Shown here in pieces: positions 7,697-17,616 of a DNA stretch of 45,334 nucleotides (positions within the stretch are counted from its first letter, which is position 1; each line of letters opens with the position of its first letter). Origin of the DNA: Oscillospiraceae bacterium (GTDB lineage: Bacteria > Bacillota > Clostridia > Oscillospirales > CAG-272); NCBI GenBank assembly GCA_015064505.1, contig SVSB01000024.1:1-45334 (forward strand). Direction: 5' to 3'. The notes under the pieces were generated by a model, which was given only the letters and a program-made list of their open reading frames with translations, was not told the origin of the DNA and did no database searches. The position numbers and the translations under genes were made by a program.

Positions 7697-9679
7697 ATGG
7701 GAAGAATCAATAAGCTTGACATATCTGTTGCCAACCTTATTGCCGCAGGCGAGGTTGTGGACAGACCCAGCTCCGCCCTGAAGGAGCTTATAGAGAACGC
7801 CGTTGACTCCGGCGCCGATAAGATCACCGTTGAAGTGCGTCGCGGCGGAGTTGCTATGATGCGCGTTACCGATAACGGTTGCGGAATGTCCAAGGAGGAC
7901 GTGTCCGTTGCCGTGCTTCGTCACGCAACCAGTAAAATTAAGAACGCAGAGGATCTTGGCTCCATTCTTACCCTTGGATTCCGCGGAGAGGCACTTGCCG
8001 CGATCTCCGCTGTTGCAGATCTGCGCATTCTTTCCCGCACCGCGGACAGCGAGGACGGTGCTCTTCTTGAATCAAAGGCAGGCTCCGTTCCAATGGTTTC
8101 CGACGTTGGATGCGCTGTTGGCACCACCGTTATAGCGGAGAATATTTTCTCTAATCTTCCCGCTCGTCAAAAGTTTTTGAAGAGCGACAGAACAGAGGCC
8201 ATGAGCTGTTACGCCGTTGCCGAAAAGCTTGCAATGTCTCATCCCGAGATCGCATTCACCTTTATTTCCGACGGGACCGAAAGGTTTGCCACATCCGGCG
8301 ACGGTAACCGATTCAACGCGCTTTACGCTTTGTTCGGCAAGGAGTTTTCAAGTAAGCTGATTTCCGTAACGGGCAGCAACGGCGCAATTACGGTTGATGG
8401 GTACGTTGGAAACTCACTTAACAATCGTGCAAACAGAGGAATGCAACATTTCTTTATCAACGGACGATTCGTTCGTTCACGCACAGCTCAAGCTGCACTT
8501 GAAGAGGCCTTCAGCTCCTATATGGCAGAAGGGAAATTCCCTGTATGCGCTCTTTGGATCGATATTCCTCCAAGCGCCGTGGACGTAAACGTTCATCCGG
8601 CAAAGCTTGAGGTTAAGTTTTCTAATGAAAAGCCCGTTTTTGAAGCCGTATATTACGCTGTTCGTTATGCTCTGCAAAGCTACACGGGTAAAGCTGAATT
8701 GAAGCTGAAGGAAGATCCGTTCAGGTTTACAGCAACTCAGTCTCCCGTGGCTGCGGGGAGAGAAGTGATAAAGGAAAAGCCGCATACCTTGTTTGACGTA
8801 TCACCCGTTAAAGAGACGGCAACCTCTTTGCCCACGGTTTGCGACGTCCCCCCCACTCCGCCTCCGCCCGACGAGCCACCTGCTTTTTTTGGCAGCAGAG
8901 GAAACGGGAGCACGGACCTTGCATCTCCCAAACCGTCTGAGTTTTATTCGTCATACGAGAAATTTGCCGCGTCTCCGAGGACGGCTGATTACAGTCCCGT
9001 AAGAGTGGATCTTCCTCCCTCGGATAATAGTGACGTCTTTACGAAAGACGCAGACGCTGTACGTGAGGACGCAACGAAAGAAGAAGCACCTATCGTTCCC
9101 ATAGAGTATATCGGCATCGTTTTTGATACTTATATTCTTGGACGTCGAGAGGAAGAGCTTCTGATCATTGATAAGCATGCTGCTCACGAGAGAGTTATAT
9201 ACGAAGAGATGATGCGTAATCTCAAGGCCGATAGCGAGCCGCCGCAGATGATGCTTGTTCCCCTTGAGTTGCATATTCCTCAGGATCATCTTGCTGCCGT
9301 TCTTGATTTTGCCGATGATATCAAGGCTGCAGGTTTTGAATTTGCCGTTGATAACGGAGCACTTGTTATTGATCAGATCCCCGGATTTTTAACGCTTGAT
9401 GCCGCAAGTGATCTTATAGAGCAGCTTGCTGCATCTCTTGCCGAGGGTGAAGGACAGAGCGCGGTTATTAAGCGCGATACGTTGTTTTCCCGTTCTCTTT
9501 ATTCCGCTTCCTGTAAGGCGGCTATGAAGGGAGGAGTTCGCGATGGGGAACCGCACCTCAGGTGGCTTCTTGACGAGCTTGCAAGATGCGAGGATATTAA
9601 AGTATGTCCTCACGGCAGGCCCGTGGTGACCGTACTTTCCCATAGCTATCTTGACCGTGCATTCGGCAGATTACTGTAA
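7697..9679 (+). CDS. mutL: DNA mismatch repair protein MutL, endonuclease-type
   Basis: MutL couples MutS recognition to strand removal. The 660-residue protein begins with the GHKL ATPase: ELIENAVDSGA (E33, N34), DNGCGM (about 59-64) and GFRGEAL (about 94-100). A proline-rich linker spans roughly 350-470. The C-terminal domain carries DKHAAHERVIYE at about 492-503, which fits the endonuclease motif D-x-HA-X2-E-X4-E, and also a CPHGRP motif near the end. It is therefore predicted to nick DNA itself, as in bacteria lacking MutH. The longer in-frame ORF from 7640 overlaps mutS; ATG 7697 gives the canonical N-terminus. Confidence 0.97.
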   Translation: MGRINKLDISVANLIAAGEVVDRPSSALKELIENAVDSGADKITVEVRRGGVAMMRVTDNGCGMSKEDVSVAVLRHATSKIKNAEDLGSILTLGFRGEALAAISAVADLRILSRTADSEDGALLESKAGSVPMVSDVGCAVGTTVIAENIFSNLPARQKFLKSDRTEAMSCYAVAEKLAMSHPEIAFTFISDGTERFATSGDGNRFNALYALFGKEFSSKLISVTGSNGAITVDGYVGNSLNNRANRGMQHFFINGRFVRSRTAQAALEEAFSSYMAEGKFPVCALWIDIPPSAVDVNVHPAKLEVKFSNEKPVFEAVYYAVRYALQSYTGKAELKLKEDPFRFTATQSPVAAGREVIKEKPHTLFDVSPVKETATSLPTVCDVPPTPPPPDEPPAFFGSRGNGSTDLASPKPSEFYSSYEKFAASPRTADYSPVRVDLPPSDNSDVFTKDADAVREDATKEEAPIVPIEYIGIVFDTYILGRREEELLIIDKHAAHERVIYEEMMRNLKADSEPPQMMLVPLELHIPQDHLAAVLDFADDIKAAGFEFAVDNGALVIDQIPGFLTLDAASDLIEQLAASLAEGEGQSAVIKRDTLFSRSLYSASCKAAMKGGVRDGEPHLRWLLDELARCEDIKVCPHGRPVVTVLSHSYLDRAFGRLL

Positions 9680-9691
9680 AAGAGGTTTATA

Positions 9692-10828
9692 ATGTTTATA
9701 CTTAAAAAGACAGAAGGTAACGCAAGACGAGGAGTTCTTCACACCGTTCACGGTGACATTGAAACTCCCGTATTTATGAACGTTGGCACCAGTGCCGCCA
9801 TTAAGGGCGGAGTGTCTGCCGTCGACCTTGTGAATATCGGATGTCAGGTGGAGCTTTCCAATACTTATCATCTCCATATCCGACCCGGTGACGAGCTGAT
9901 CAAAAAGCTCGGAGGTCTTCATAAGTTTATGAGCTGGCACGGACCTATACTTACCGACAGCGGTGGATTCCAGGTATTTTCTCTCGCCCAGCTTCGCAAA
10001 ATTACCGAGGACGGAGTGCGCTTTGCATCTCATATGGACGGGAAACGCATTTTTATGGGTCCCGAGGAATCCATGCAGATCCAGTCAAATCTTGGCTCTA
10101 CTATAGCTATGGCTTTTGACGAGTGCGTTGAAAACCCTGCCGAGTATTCCTATGCAAAGATGTCTGCGGCGCGCACATCCCGTTGGCTTCTTCGTTGTAA
10201 GGCTGAAATGGCAAGGCTTAATTCGCTTGAAGGTACCATCAATCCCGATCAGCTCCTTTTTGGAATCAATCAGGGATGCACGTATCGGGATCTCCGCGAG
10301 GATCACATGAAGCAGATCGCAGAATACGATCTTGACGGTTACGCCATTGGCGGTCTTGCGGTTGGCGAGCCTGCCCCCGTTATGTACGAGATGATTGAGG
10401 TGGTAGAGCCTCATATGCCCAAGGAAAAGCCCCGTTACCTTATGGGAGTGGGAACTCCCGTAAATATTCTTGAGGCTGTTTATCGCGGCGTCGATTTCTT
10501 TGATTGCGTTATGCCCAGCAGAAACGCCCGTCACGGAAATCTCTTTACCCATTTCGGAAAGATCAATCTTAATAACGAAAAGTATTTCGATGACCCTAGA
10601 CCCATTGACCCGCTCTGCCAGTGCGAGACCTGCCGTAATCACAGCCGCGCTTACGTGCGACACCTGTTTAAGGCGCGCGAGCAGCTTGCAATGCGACTTT
10701 GCGTAATTCACAATCTTTATTTCTACAACGAAATGATGCGCGATATACGCGCCGCCCTTGACGATGGCAGATACGAGCAGTTCTACCGCGAAAAGAGGGA
10801 AATATACGATTCACGTTGTGAAGATTAA
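9692..10828 (+). CDS. tgt: tRNA-guanine(34) transglycosylase
   Basis: Tgt exchanges G34 for preQ1 in GUN anticodon tRNAs on the way to queuosine. The 378-residue TIM-barrel protein has the active-site aspartates D89 (TDSGGFQVF) and the nucleophile D271 (FFDCVMPSRNARHG). The zinc site is C309, C311, C314 and H340 (CQCETC, then VIHNL). AAGAGG precedes ATG 9692, 12 nt after mutL, and it is the last gene of the miaB operon before a terminator. No preQ1 synthesis genes are in the window. Confidence 0.97.
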   Translation: MFILKKTEGNARRGVLHTVHGDIETPVFMNVGTSAAIKGGVSAVDLVNIGCQVELSNTYHLHIRPGDELIKKLGGLHKFMSWHGPILTDSGGFQVFSLAQLRKITEDGVRFASHMDGKRIFMGPEESMQIQSNLGSTIAMAFDECVENPAEYSYAKMSAARTSRWLLRCKAEMARLNSLEGTINPDQLLFGINQGCTYRDLREDHMKQIAEYDLDGYAIGGLAVGEPAPVMYEMIEVVEPHMPKEKPRYLMGVGTPVNILEAVYRGVDFFDCVMPSRNARHGNLFTHFGKINLNNEKYFDDPRPIDPLCQCETCRNHSRAYVRHLFKAREQLAMRLCVIHNLYFYNEMMRDIRAALDDGRYEQFYREKREIYDSRCED

Positions 10829-10832
10829 AATA

Positions 10833-10863
10833 AAACGGCTGGAGCCAGAGGCTTCAGCCGTTT
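10833..10863. terminator. Bidirectional terminator between tgt and clpX
   Basis: A 14-bp stem (AAACGGCTGGAGCC paired with GGCTTCAGCCGTTT, one G-U type mismatch, AGA loop) has A residues on its left and T residues on its right. It lies between two convergent genes and can serve both. Confidence 0.8.
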
Positions 10864-10880
10864 ATTCGTTATTTAGTTGC

Positions 10881-12182
10881 TTAGTTATCTGAGAGCTCGT
10901 AGGTTATAGGTGATTTACCGGAGATGAAATCAGCGGTAACCGTAACCTTTTTAATATCCTTGCGGGAGGGAACCTCAAACATAACGGGAAGCATAGCTTC
11001 CTCGATTATGGAGCGGATTCCGCGTGCGCCCGTGTTACGCTCGATTGCAAGCTTTGCGACCGTAAGACAAGCATCCTCTGTAAATTCTATCTCTACGTTT
11101 TCCATAGCGAAGAGCTTCTTATACTGCTTTAATACGGAGTTTTTCGGCTCCTTCATTATGCGAACAAGGGCTTCTTCATTCAGCTCGTCAAGGGCAACGT
11201 TTATGGGAAGTCGGCCCACAAGCTCGGGAATAAGACCGAATTTTACGATATCATGAGCGGTTGCGAACTTAAAGATATTCTTTCTTTGCTCCTTGCTTCT
11301 CACTCCATCGGAGGTGAATCCGATGGGGGAAGAGTTAAGACGCTTTTCAATTACCTTTTCAAGACCGTCGAATGCTCCGCCGCAGATGAAAAGAATATTT
11401 TCAGTGTTGATCTGGATGAATTCCTGATTGGGATGCTTTCGTCCGCCCTGGGGAGGAACGTTTGCGACCGTACCCTCGAGAATCTTCAGAAGTGCCTGCT
11501 GAACGCCTTCGCCCGATACGTCGCGGGTGATGGAGCGGTTCTCACCTTTGCGGGATATCTTATCGATCTCGTCGATATAGATTATGCCGCGCTCTGCTCG
11601 TTCGACCTCGTAATCTGCTGCCTGAATAAGACGAAGCAGAATGTTCTCAACGTCCTCTCCAACGTAACCGGCTTCGGTAAGGGTGGTCGCATCGGCGATT
11701 GCAAAGGGAACGTCAAGAGTTTTCGCGAGAGTCTGTGCGAGGTAGGTTTTACCTACGCCCGTGGGGCCTATAAGAAGCACGTTGCTCTTCTGGAGTTTTA
11801 CATCATCTTCGGTTTTTTCGTCCTCGGATGTGGCTTCCGCCTTTCTCTTCGACTTCTTGGGCTTTTTTTCGTCAAGCAAGGATATACGCTTGTAGTGATT
11901 GTAAACGGCTACGGCAAGAGCTTTTTTCGCCTCGTCCTGGCCGATAACGTATGAATCAAGCTCTGACTTGATCTCCATGGGAGTAAGAAGCCTGAAGCCT
12001 TCGTGTTCCTTTGATGCGGTTGTAAACTGATCGTCAATTATTGACTCGCAGGCATCCACGCAATCGTCACAAATATAGCTATCGGTTATGGGGGAGGGAA
12101 TCAGGAAAAGAACCTGGTCTTCGTTCCTGCCGCAGAACGAACAATGCTTTAATGTTGAATCAAGTGTTTTATTACCTGCCAA
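10881..12182 (-). CDS. clpX: ATP-dependent Clp protease ATP-binding subunit ClpX
   Basis: ClpX is the AAA+ unfoldase of the ClpXP protease. The 433-residue protein has the N-terminal zinc-binding domain (C14, C17, C38, C41), Walker A GPTGVGKT at 139-146, Walker [11 protein letters not shown], and the RSIIEEAML region near the C-terminus. A charged insert of about 25 residues (104-128, rich in K, E and D) lies just before the ATPase and is longer than in many homologues. GAGGAA precedes the start. It follows clpP by 21 nt in the tig-clpP-clpX order common in Firmicutes. Confidence 0.98.
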   Translation of the reverse strand: MAGNKTLDSTLKHCSFCGRNEDQVLFLIPSPITDSYICDDCVDACESIIDDQFTTASKEHEGFRLLTPMEIKSELDSYVIGQDEAKKALAVAVYNHYKRISLLDEKKPKKSKRKAEATSEDEKTEDDVKLQKSNVLLIGPTGVGKTYLAQTLAKTLDVPFAIADATTLTEAGYVGEDVENILLRLIQAADYEVERAERGIIYIDEIDKISRKGENRSITRDVSGEGVQQALLKILEGTVANVPPQGGRKHPNQEFIQINTENILFICGGAFDGLEKVIEKRLNSSPIGFTSDGVRSKEQRKNIFKFATAHDIVKFGLIPELVGRLPINVALDELNEEALVRIMKEPKNSVLKQYKKLFAMENVEIEFTEDACLTVAKLAIERNTGARGIRSIIEEAMLPVMFEVPSRKDIKKVTVTADFISGKSPITYELSDN

Positions 12183-12203
12183 AATAAATTCCTCGCGGTA
12201 TTA

Positions 12204-12815
12204 TTATTTGCGCTTTACAAAAACTTCGTCGATAAGACCGTAAGCCTTTGCTTCCTCTGAGGTCATAAAGTTGTCTCTTTCGGTATCCTTCTCGATAACC
12301 TCGAGAGGCTGACCGGTTTTTTCGGAAAGAATTCTGTTAAGTCTCTCTCTCGTGCGGATAATATGATCAGCGTGGATCTTGATATCAGTTGCCTGACCGC
12401 GGGCACCGCCAAGGGGCTGGTGGATCATTATCTCACTGTTGGGAAGGGCATATCTTTTTCCCTTTGCGCCTGCTGCGAGAAGAAACGCCCCCATTGAAGC
12501 AGCCATGCCAATGCAGATGGTGGAAACGTCACACTTGATAAAGTTCATGGTATCATAAATAGCCATACCAGCGGTAATGGCACCGCCGGGGCTATTGATG
12601 TAAAGACTAATGTCCTTATCGGGATCCTGGGACTCAAGATAAAGCATCTGAGCAACTACAAGCGACGCGGTGGCATCGTTGACTTCATCGGAGAGGATAA
12701 TGATCCTGTCAGACAGCAGTCTGGAGAAGATGTCGAAGGATCTTTCACCGTGGCTGGTCTGTTCTACAACGTAGGGTACAAGTGCAAGCTTATCGCTATT
12801 GTTTGTGAAGTTCAT
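12204..12815 (-). CDS. clpP: ATP-dependent Clp protease proteolytic subunit ClpP
   Basis: ClpP is the serine peptidase chamber for ClpX and ClpC. The 203-residue protein carries the full catalytic triad: S107 (GMAASMGAF), H132 (IMIHQP) and D181 (TERDNF). The N-terminal extension before [12 protein letters not shown] is short, as is usual. AAAGGA precedes the start. It lies 32 nt after tig and 21 nt before clpX. Confidence 0.98.
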   Translation of the reverse strand: MNFTNNSDKLALVPYVVEQTSHGERSFDIFSRLLSDRIIILSDEVNDATASLVVAQMLYLESQDPDKDISLYINSPGGAITAGMAIYDTMNFIKCDVSTICIGMAASMGAFLLAAGAKGKRYALPNSEIMIHQPLGGARGQATDIKIHADHIIRTRERLNRILSEKTGQPLEVIEKDTERDNFMTSEEAKAYGLIDEVFVKRK

Positions 12816-12847
12816 TATAATCCTTTCCGCGGCTTGTGCCGCACTAA

Positions 12848-14314
12848 TTACTCGGCCTTGGGTGCGTCCTCTGCATCAGCGGGAGCCTCTGCGGGAGTCT
12901 CTGCGGGAGTCTCTGCGGGAGTCTCCTCAGCCTTCTTCTTTGCAGTGGTCTTCTTAGTGGTGGTCTTCTTCTCACCGGTAGCAGCCTTCTTTGCAGTGGT
13001 CTTCTTAGCGGGCTTCTTTTCCTCTTCGGGCTTCTTATCGGTGATAACTGCAGCCTCGCGAACGAGCTTAAGAGCAGCCTCTACCTGCAGGTCGCGCTTT
13101 ACGTTCTCACGGCTAACGTACTCGGTAACCTGAGCAGGCTCCATGTTGTAAGCCTTTGCGATGCGCTCGATCTCTGCGTCAACTGCCGCATCGTCGATCT
13201 CAATAGCCTCAAGATCTGCAATTCTCTCAAGTGCGAGTCTGGTCTTTACCTGCTTGGTAGCCTGGGGGATCATCTCCTCGCGGAGACCGTCAAGATCCTT
13301 GCCGGTATACTTCATGTAATCACTGAGGGAAAGACCGTTGGAGCGGAGACGCATATCGTAGTCGCGAACGAGGTTCTCAGCCTCATTCTCGTACATACAC
13401 TGGGGAATATCACCCTCAACCTTCTCAATAAGAGCGGCGATAAGCTGATCGTCTACCTCTGCATCTGCGTGCTTTGTGTGATCTTCTGCGATTTTTGCCT
13501 TAACGTCGGCAACATATTCAGCATATGTATCAAATTCGGAAACGTCCTTTGCGAACTCGTCGTCAAGCTCGGGAAGAATCTTTACCTTGATGGAGTTAAG
13601 CTTGCACTTGAAAACTGCTTCCTTGCCTGCAAGCTCGTCGGCGTGGTACTCGGTGGGGAAGGTAACGTTTACGTCGAACTCCTCGCCGATATTCTTGCCA
13701 ACGATCTGCTCCTCAAAGCCGGGAATAAAGGTACCGGATCCGAGCACGAGCTCCTGACCCTCGCCCTTGCCGCCTGCGAATGCAACGCCATCGCAGAAGC
13801 CCTCGTAGTCAATATTGGTTATGTCGCCGTCAGCTGCAGCTCGATCGGTTACGTCCTCGGTACGGGAGTTTCTTTCACGAACTGCGTTGATTCTGCCGTT
13901 AACCTCGTCGTCAGAAACCTCAACAACGAGACGGGTTGCCTCTATGCCCTTGTATCCCTCGATGGAGATAACGGGTCTTACGTAGACCGCTGCCTTGATA
14001 ACAACTCCATTGTCGTCGATGCTCTCAACGTCGATCTCGGGACGGGATACGATATCAAGTCCGGATTCCTTTGCGGCTGCCTCGTATTCTGCGGGGATGA
14101 GGTTGTTCAGCGCATCCTCGAAGAATATGCCCTTGCCGTACATTTTTTCAATAATGTTTCTGGGAGCCTTCCCCTTGCGGAAGCCGGGAACGGTAAGGTT
14201 CTTTGCCTTCTCGCGGAAAATCTTGGTAACTTCCGCATCGAATGCGTCCTTTGCGATCGAGAACTCGATCACGTGCTGGTTCTTGCCTTTGTCTTCGGTT
14301 TTGATAAATGCCAT
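12848..14314 (-). CDS. tig: Trigger factor with a long charged C-terminal tail
   Basis: Trigger factor is the ribosome-bound chaperone and prolyl isomerase for nascent chains. The ribosome-binding signature [12 protein letters not shown] is at 44-55, followed by the FKBP-type isomerase domain (about 160-245) and the helical arm domain. At 488 residues it exceeds the usual length of about 430. The extra part, from about 425 on, is low complexity: a lysine/alanine/threonine block (KKTTAKK repeats) followed by acidic ETPA repeats, encoded by 12-bp tandem repeats near 12890-12925. GGAGGA precedes ATG, and a consensus promoter lies just upstream. Confidence 0.96.
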   Translation of the reverse strand: MAFIKTEDKGKNQHVIEFSIAKDAFDAEVTKIFREKAKNLTVPGFRKGKAPRNIIEKMYGKGIFFEDALNNLIPAEYEAAAKESGLDIVSRPEIDVESIDDNGVVIKAAVYVRPVISIEGYKGIEATRLVVEVSDDEVNGRINAVRERNSRTEDVTDRAAADGDITNIDYEGFCDGVAFAGGKGEGQELVLGSGTFIPGFEEQIVGKNIGEEFDVNVTFPTEYHADELAGKEAVFKCKLNSIKVKILPELDDEFAKDVSEFDTYAEYVADVKAKIAEDHTKHADAEVDDQLIAALIEKVEGDIPQCMYENEAENLVRDYDMRLRSNGLSLSDYMKYTGKDLDGLREEMIPQATKQVKTRLALERIADLEAIEIDDAAVDAEIERIAKAYNMEPAQVTEYVSRENVKRDLQVEAALKLVREAAVITDKKPEEEKKPAKKTTAKKAATGEKKTTTKKTTAKKKAEETPAETPAETPAEAPADAEDAPKAE

Positions 14315-14347
14315 TTTAAAATCCTCCGTTTTTTAACAAACAGTATT

Positions 14348-14376
14348 ATTTTATTAAAAATGAACTGCGATGTCAA
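14348..14376 (-). promoter_or_regulatory. SigA-type promoter of tig-clpP-clpX
   Basis: On the minus strand TTGACA (14376-14371) and TAAAAT (14353-14348) are 17 bp apart, about 34 nt upstream of tig. A short A/T palindrome with a CGC centre at 14378-14392 lies just upstream of the -35; it has too little GC to be a convincing terminator for the preceding operon. No CtsR-type operator was recognised. Confidence 0.85.
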
Positions 14377-14426
14377 TATTTTTCGCAAAAATCATTGTTT
14401 AATCTAAAGAAAATCATCAAGAATTA

Positions 14427-15149
14427 TCAGTAAAAGACCGGAAGCGGGTGAAAATCGAGAAAGTCTGCGGATATAAGCGAGAAGCTTATGCCTTCAAACT
14501 CGGCGGTTTGCGGAGTATTGTAGTCGCCGTGGATATGACCGTAGAAGCAACGGGTAACTCCGAACTCCTTTAACGTGTCAATGAATTTTCCGCATATAAA
14601 CGTGCCTCTGACGGGAGGGAAGTGAAAGAAGGCGATTATTGGCTTTCCGGTTTCATCCGAAAGATGTTTTGCCGCTGTAAGACTTATGCGAAGGCGTTCG
14701 TTTTCGCGGTTAACGAGCTTCTCATAGTTTGTTCCCGGCGGCATCTTGAGAGAGCCGTCGTTATACCAGCCTCTCGTTCCCGCAACAATGAAGTCTCCGC
14801 AGTCGTAGGCGTTGTTATAAAGAATGTCTACGGTTGTAATACCGTTTCCATCGAAGAAATCGTGAAGCTTTTTTGCGGTCGTCCACCAATAATCGTGATT
14901 TCCCTTTCCAAGAAGCTTCTTTCCCGGCAGAGAATCGATAAGCTTAAGATCACTTTCAGCTTCCTCAACGGTAAGCGCCCATGATATATCTCCGGGGATA
15001 ATGACCCAATCATCGTCGGATACGACGGCTTTCCAGTTTTTGATGATCTTTTCGGTGTATCCGCTCCACCTTCTGCCGAAGACCTCCATTGGTTTGTTGG
15101 TATCGGCATTGGTGGAAAGATGAAGATCTGCTATTACGAAAAGTCCCAT
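14427..15149 (-). CDS. Metallophosphoesterase, calcineurin-like
   Basis: The 240-residue protein shows the ordered metal-binding motifs of the calcineurin-like superfamily: DLHLS (D8, H10), GDISW, GNHDYWW, then HFPP and GHIHG. These coordinate two metal ions for phosphoester cleavage. The substrate cannot be told from sequence. GAGG precedes the ATG, 20 nt after thrC, and it is the last gene of the long minus-strand operon. Family is certain; specific role unknown. Confidence 0.88.
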   Translation of the reverse strand: MGLFVIADLHLSTNADTNKPMEVFGRRWSGYTEKIIKNWKAVVSDDDWVIIPGDISWALTVEEAESDLKLIDSLPGKKLLGKGNHDYWWTTAKKLHDFFDGNGITTVDILYNNAYDCGDFIVAGTRGWYNDGSLKMPPGTNYEKLVNRENERLRISLTAAKHLSDETGKPIIAFFHFPPVRGTFICGKFIDTLKEFGVTRCFYGHIHGDYNTPQTAEFEGISFSLISADFLDFHPLPVFY

Positions 15150-15169
15150 CGGAACCTCATTATTAAAAA

Positions 15170-16663
15170 TTACTTGTTTAAGAAATTTCGCACGGAATCG
15201 CGCATATCGCTGATGTCGATCTTCTCGCTGAAGCGCACCTCGCTGTTAACGGCAGCCTGAAGGGGCGCGGGTATCTCAATTCCCGAAAGCTCGGAAAGCA
15301 TATCAAGTGCCTTAACTGCATCCTCGGGAGTGTTGCCCGTAAGCGCTCCGTAAACGCCCTGCGCAAACTTGAAGGGGCTTGCGGTCGATGCAATGATGAC
15401 GGGAACTCCGTCGTTCTTCTCGGCGAGGTATTTATCGGCGCAGTAAGCGGCAACGGCGGTGTGAGTGTCTATCAGATAACCGTAGTCTTCAAAATAGCGC
15501 TTGATAGTTGCCTTGGTATCCTCCTCGGAGCAGAAATATCCGGAAAATTCAGCCTTGATAGCTTCAAGAGTTTCCGCATCAACGGTGTATTTTCCCTCGG
15601 CACTGCGGAGGTCTCTCATCCACTCACAAACCTTATCGTCACCGGCAATGAGATAGAGAAGTCTCTCAAGATTACTGGAAACGAGAATATCCATAGAAGG
15701 AGAAATGGTAAGCTTGAACTCGCGGTGCTTATCGTAAACTCCAGTGTTGATGAAATCGGTGAGAATGTTGTTCTCGTTGGAGGCGCAGATAAAGCGGCGG
15801 AAGGGAAGTCCCATTCTCTTTGCCATATAAGCTGCAAGAATATTTCCGAAGTTACCGGTGGGAACGCAAATATCAACTTCCTTGCCAATCTCAGCGTCGT
15901 ACTCGTCAAGCATGCGCAGGTATGAGAATACGTAGTAAACTATCTGAGGAACGAGGCGGCCGAAATTAATGGAGTTTGCGCTGGTAAGGAAATATCCCTT
16001 TTCGTTCATTTCCTTAACGAATGCTTTATCAATGAATATTCTCTTTACCTCGCCCTGAGCATCGTCAAAGTTTCCGTTAACGGCGGCAACGTTTACGTTC
16101 GCACCCCTCTGGGTAACCATCTGAAGCTCCTGAACGCGGCTGACACCGCCCGCAGGATAGAATACCTCGATATTGATACCGGGAATATCGCAATAGCCTT
16201 CAAGAGCGGCTTTGCCCGTATCTCCGGAGGTTGCAACGAGTATAACGGCTTCTCTGTCCTCTGCGGTCTTTTTAAGCGCTCTGGAAAGGAGTCTGGGCAT
16301 GATCTGAAGCGCCATATCCTTGAAGGCGCAGGTGGGGCCGTGCCAAAGCTCAAGGAAAAATCTGCCGTCCGAAACCTCTCTCATTCCGATGGCTCCATCG
16401 GGGAATCTTTCTGCATTGTATGCGTTTTCCGCATCTTCAAGAAGCTCCTCATAGGTGTAGTCGGAAAGATACATGGAGATGATCTTTGCAGCACACTGAG
16501 GATAGGTCATTTTGCGCATCTCTTCAAGATCTTCCTTCGTGAGGGTGGGAATATGACCGGGCATATAAAGTCCGCCGTTGACAGCAATTCCGCGCTTAAT
16601 GGCGCAGGCAGGTGATACGCTCTCGTTTGTGAGCTTTGCGTTTCTTGTACTTACGAAATTCAT
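15170..16663 (-). CDS. thrC: Threonine synthase
   Basis: ThrC converts O-phosphohomoserine to threonine with pyridoxal phosphate. The 497-residue protein belongs to the longer fold-type II group of threonine synthases. The Schiff-base lysine is K115 in TCAFKDMALQ, followed by the phosphate-binding region VATSGDTGKAALE and GNFGNILAAYMAK. It is in the same operon as an ApgM-like protein (20182-21432) of a type proposed to act as homoserine kinase, which would supply its substrate. It begins 14 nt after the membrane dipeptidase gene. Confidence 0.96.
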   Translation of the reverse strand: MNFVSTRNAKLTNESVSPACAIKRGIAVNGGLYMPGHIPTLTKEDLEEMRKMTYPQCAAKIISMYLSDYTYEELLEDAENAYNAERFPDGAIGMREVSDGRFFLELWHGPTCAFKDMALQIMPRLLSRALKKTAEDREAVILVATSGDTGKAALEGYCDIPGINIEVFYPAGGVSRVQELQMVTQRGANVNVAAVNGNFDDAQGEVKRIFIDKAFVKEMNEKGYFLTSANSINFGRLVPQIVYYVFSYLRMLDEYDAEIGKEVDICVPTGNFGNILAAYMAKRMGLPFRRFICASNENNILTDFINTGVYDKHREFKLTISPSMDILVSSNLERLLYLIAGDDKVCEWMRDLRSAEGKYTVDAETLEAIKAEFSGYFCSEEDTKATIKRYFEDYGYLIDTHTAVAAYCADKYLAEKNDGVPVIIASTASPFKFAQGVYGALTGNTPEDAVKALDMLSELSGIEIPAPLQAAVNSEVRFSEKIDISDMRDSVRNFLNK

Positions 16664-16677
16664 TTTGATACCGTCCG

Positions 16678-17616
16678 TTATTTTAAGAATTGTTGAAATT
16701 TTTGGTATGCGTTTTTAAAATATATTTTATCCGCAGTCAGCGGAGAAAATTTCTTTGATAATTCTGCGTGCAGCGGCTCAAGTGATGTGATATCGCCAAA
16801 GCCCTTTGGAAGATCAGTGCCGTCAAGATCACACCCGAAGCAAACGTTATCTTCGCCTGCAAGGCTTATAAGGGATTCAATGTTGCCTATAACCGTACTT
16901 AGATCTGCTTCTCCGTTTTCGGCAAGATGCCACGGGCAAAGGGAATGGCCGATGATGCCGTTGAGAGATACGAGTCTCTCTATCTGTTCTTTGTTCAGAT
17001 TGCGGCTATGTTTAAAGAATTCTTGGGAATTACTGTGAGATGCGATCACGGGACAACGCGTTTTTTCAGCAATGTCCATTATGTCGTAAGAGGATCTTAC
17101 GCTTGCGTGGCTTATATCAAGTATAAAGCCCATTTTTGCCGCTTCCGTAAGAATATCACGGCCAAGGCAAGTAAGACCTTCTTCCGATTCGTGGGAGCCT
17201 CCCAAGGCGTTCGTTTTGCCCCACATTGGGATAAGAATACGCACACCTCGATCGTAAACCTCGCTGAGTATATCAAGATTCGTTATAAATCCGCAATCTT
17301 CGATGCAGTAAATAAATCCTGCAGACGAATCGCCCGTTGCCTGTCTTTCTGCGGAAGCAATAAGTCCGATGCGGTCCCGAACAAGATCACAACCGTTGCT
17401 CCTGCATTCATTATCGAACTTATTAATTGTAGCTCTGAAGCTTTCAAGTGCCGTGCTTGAATCGGCACAGGTGCACCATATAGCGGCTACCTGAATATAT
17501 GGAGAAAAGATTTCGGCTTTTTCAAGTGAGACGTGCCCCGTGCTGTCTTTGAGTGATTTGTTATGCTTGTAAAGATAGTGAGGCGCATCGCAGTGAGTGT
17601 CAAATAAAGGGATCAT
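16678..17616 (-). CDS. Membrane dipeptidase, peptidase family M19
   Basis: The 312-residue protein is a TIM-barrel metallopeptidase of the renal-dipeptidase family. Visible metal and active-site residues are H8 and D10 (DTHCD), E106 (CIEDCG), H170 (DISHAS), H194 (SHSN) and D263 (GCDLDG). There is no signal peptide, so it is probably cytosolic and may cleave dipeptides, possibly those containing D-amino acids. It overlaps yraN by 4 nt (ATGA), indicating coupled translation. Substrate unknown. Confidence 0.9.
   Translation of the reverse strand: MIPLFDTHCDAPHYLYKHNKSLKDSTGHVSLEKAEIFSPYIQVAAIWCTCADSSTALESFRATINKFDNECRSNGCDLVRDRIGLIASAERQATGDSSAGFIYCIEDCGFITNLDILSEVYDRGVRILIPMWGKTNALGGSHESEEGLTCLGRDILTEAAKMGFILDISHASVRSSYDIMDIAEKTRCPVIASHSNSQEFFKHSRNLNKEQIERLVSLNGIIGHSLCPWHLAENGEADLSTVIGNIESLISLAGEDNVCFGCDLDGTDLPKGFGDITSLEPLHAELSKKFSPLTADKIYFKNAYQKFQQFLK

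Noticed and set aside
11253-11954. 233-codon plus-strand ORF
   Set aside because: It is the shadow of clpX on the opposite strand and has no recognisable motif.
12885-12930. 12-bp repeats at the end of tig as a CRISPR-like or intergenic repeat
   Set aside because: The repeats are in frame and encode the ETPA units of the trigger factor tail.
14378-14392. A/T palindrome with CGC centre near the tig promoter
   Set aside because: It could be a terminator for the metallophosphoesterase gene, but the stem is A/T only, so it was noted with the promoter instead.
13469-14407. 312-codon plus-strand ORF
   Set aside because: It lies antisense within tig, a clear gene with full motifs. The composition is a mirror of tig codon bias and there is no ribosome binding site or family match.
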